A DNA stretch of 64,000 nt from Neorhizobium populisoli (GTDB lineage: Bacteria; Pseudomonadota; Alphaproteobacteria; Rhizobiales; Rhizobiaceae), in the NCBI RefSeq assembly GCF_019430945.1, contig NZ_JAHYCB010000007.1, forward strand, positions 248,001 to 312,000. Direction: 5' to 3'. Positions within the stretch are counted from its first letter, which is position 1; every line of letters begins with the position of its first letter. Under the pieces are notes generated by a model. It searched no databases. It was not told the DNA's origin and saw only the letters and a list, made by a program, of their open reading frames with translations. The translations under genes and the position numbers were made by a program. Shown in pieces: positions 62,382 through 64,000 of the stretch.

Positions 62382-64000
62382 TCAGCCCTTAGCCGGCTCC
62401 GGCAACGTCTTGGCGCCGGTGCTCGACACCGAGAATTCGCCCTTCTTGTCGGCCGCCTTGCCGTCCACCGTCACCTTGCCGCTTTCGACGACGATCTTGT
62501 GGACCACGCCGTCCAGCGTCAGGTCGGCGCTGAAGCCGTCCCAGCCGGTCGGCAGCGAAGGATCGACATGAAGCTTGTCGCCCTGGCGGCGGATGCCGAG
62601 GATGCCTTCGATCGCCGCGCGATAGAGCCAGCCTGCAGAACCCGTGTACCAGGTCCAGCCGCCGCGGCTCTGATAGTCACCGGCGCCGTAGACGTCGGCG
62701 GCAACCACGTAAGGTTCGACGCGATAGGTCTCGGCCGCATCGCGGGTGAGCGCATGGTTGACCGGGTTGAGGATCTGGAAGCACTTCCAGGCATCGTCAC
62801 CGCGCTTCAGGGCTGCCAGCGCCATCACGACCCAGATGGCCGCATGGGTGTACTGGCCGCCGTTTTCGCGCACGCCCGGCGGATAGGCCTTGATATAGCC
62901 CGGGTCCTTGCGGGTGTTTTCGAACGGCGGCGTGAAGAGGCGGATGATGCCGGCTTCTTCGTCGACCAGCTTCTCCATGACCGCATCCATGGCCTGGGCC
63001 GAACGCTGCGGATCGCCGTAACCAGAGAGCACGCTCCAGCTCTGACCGAGCGAATCGATGCGGCATTCGTCGCTGGAGCTGGAACCGAGCGGCGTACCGT
63101 CGTCGAAGTAACCACGGCGGTAATATGTGCCGTCCCAGCCGGCCTTCTCGAGCGCCTGCTTCAGCGTCTCGATATGGTCGGTCCAGCGCTGCACGCGCTT
63201 GCGGTCCTTGCGCGCTTCCGCATAGGGCAGGAAGTCGCGTAGCGCCGAGACCAGGAACCAGCCGAGCCAGACGCTCATGCCACGGCCTGCGACGCCGACA
63301 CGGTTCATGCCGTCGTTCCAGTCGCCGCCGAGCATCAGCGGCAGGCCCTTGTCGCCGGTGCGGGCGATCGCCAGATCGAGACCGCGGGCCGCATGCTCGT
63401 AGAGGCTTCCCGTCTCGGTCGAGATGGTCGGCTGGATGAAGGCATCGTGCTTGTGTTTTTCAAGCGCCGGACCTTCGATGAACGGTAGTTCCTCGTCGAG
63501 CAGCGTAGCGTCGCCGGTCACCGAGACGTATTGATGCATCGCATAGGCAAGCCAGACAACGCCATCGGAGATCTGGGTGCGCACGCCGGCATCCGTGCCC
63601 GGAAGCCACCAGTGCAACACGTCGCCTTCCTTGAACTGATGCGCGGCCGCATTGACGATCTGGCGGCGGGCCAGCGACGGCTCGTGCACCAGGAAGGCCA
63701 GCGTATCCTGCAACTGGTCGCGGAAACCGAAAGCGCCGGATGCCTGGTAGAAGGCGGAACGGGCCATGAGACGGCAGGCGAGCGCCTGGTAGGGCAGCCA
63801 GTAGTTGACCATGTTGTTGAGCGACTTGTCCGGCGTCGAAATCTTCAGGCGGCCGGTAAAGCCGGTCCAGAAGGCCTTCGTCTCGGACAGGATCGGTGCG
63901 AACTCTTCCGCGCGGATTTGCGCAACGAGTGCTTCGGCCTCTTCCTTCGTCTCGCCGTCGCCCATGTAGAAGGTGACGGTCTTTTCTTCGCCCGGAGCAA
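62382..64000 (-). CDS. ndvB: cyclic beta-1,2-glucan synthase NdvB/ChvB, C-terminal part (cut by window end)
   Basis: The frame is open to the window edge, so this is only the last ~540 residues of an approximately 2800-residue enzyme. Visible is the GH94-like phosphorylase domain that sets glucan length: LPYQALACRLMARSAFYQASGAFGFRDQLQDTLAF, HQFKEGDVLHWWLPGTDAGVRTQISDGVVWLAYA, GGDWNDGMNRVG, SSSSDECRIDSLGQSWSVLSG and SRGGWTWYTGSAGWLYRAAIEGILGIRRQGD. The membrane glycosyltransferase part lies outside. It supplies the glucan exported by NdvA, but serA separates the two genes. Confidence 0.96.
   Translation of the reverse strand, partial: APGEEKTVTFYMGDGETKEEAEALVAQIRAEEFAPILSETKAFWTGFTGRLKISTPDKSLNNMVNYWLPYQALACRLMARSAFYQASGAFGFRDQLQDTLAFLVHEPSLARRQIVNAAAHQFKEGDVLHWWLPGTDAGVRTQISDGVVWLAYAMHQYVSVTGDATLLDEELPFIEGPALEKHKHDAFIQPTISTETGSLYEHAARGLDLAIARTGDKGLPLMLGGDWNDGMNRVGVAGRGMSVWLGWFLVSALRDFLPYAEARKDRKRVQRWTDHIETLKQALEKAGWDGTYYRRGYFDDGTPLGSSSSDECRIDSLGQSWSVLSGYGDPQRSAQAMDAVMEKLVDEEAGIIRLFTPPFENTRKDPGYIKAYPPGVRENGGQYTHAAIWVVMALAALKRGDDAWKCFQILNPVNHALTRDAAETYRVEPYVVAADVYGAGDYQSRGGWTWYTGSAGWLYRAAIEGILGIRRQGDKLHVDPSLPTGWDGFSADLTLDGVVHKIVVESGKVTVDGKAADKKGEFSVSSTGAKTLPEPAKG

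Overview
This window is core chromosome of an alphaproteobacterium of the Rhizobiaceae (Rhizobium, Neorhizobium, Agrobacterium or Ensifer type). The evidence is a cyclic beta-1,2-glucan system (ndvA and the 3' end of ndvB), the polyhydroxybutyrate genes phbA-phbB-phaR, an RpoH2-type heat-shock sigma factor beside a CarD regulator, a LuxR regulator between pyc and ndvA (the ExpR position in Sinorhizobium meliloti, recalled rather than searched), a SAM-II riboswitch before metA, and promoters with the rhizobial EcfG/RpoE2 pattern. No prophage, transposase, CRISPR array or rRNA was seen. Codon use looks even throughout, and no gene is obviously broken. ndvB is cut by the window end.

Layout. 1-9.1 kb: lolA and ftsK, the nitrogen-sensing pair glnK-amtB behind a sigma54-like promoter, tesB, a UbiH-type hydroxylase, an intergenic inverted repeat, Trm112 and a Lon-N protein. 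9.2-17 kb: thioredoxin/TPR protein, ProX-type deacylase, a three-gene periplasmic molybdenum hydroxylase operon (iorA, iorB, dihaem cytochrome), tRNA-Gly and a chemoreceptor. 17-25.6 kb: galM, a VWA protein, metA under a SAM-II riboswitch, NUDIX and MoxR genes, thiamine pyrophosphokinase with an ABC-F protein, a single-domain response regulator and a VOC protein. 25.6-31 kb: TPP riboswitch with thiBPQ, a MATE exporter and its HxlR regulator. 31-39.3 kb: M48 lipoprotein protease, rpoH2, carD, fdxA, an S4 RNA-binding protein and a large Suv3-like helicase with a disordered Arg/Gly-rich tail.

39.3-41.2 kb is the least explained stretch. It holds two tiny genes (DUF3309 and a glycine-zipper lipoprotein) and five copies of an unrecognised repeat with paired 11-bp iterons, the last three in a ~247-bp tandem array. 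41.2-52 kb: phbB, phbA, phaR, a membrane protein, rpmF, a GST, mtgA, a farnesyl diphosphate synthase, a LysE exporter, an OmpA lipoprotein, a TetR-controlled cupin/DoxX pair and ispG. 52-64 kb: MFS and DMT transporters, pyc, expR-like luxR, ndvA, serA and ndvB.

Control themes. Three well-formed EcfG-type promoters (rpoH2, DUF3309, response regulator) tie dispersed loci to the general stress response. Two metabolite riboswitches (SAM-II and TPP) control methionine synthesis and thiamine uptake. A full CtrA-type box precedes ftsK, and a sigma54 element precedes glnK-amtB. Functional calls rest on reading protein motifs by eye; no database search was run.
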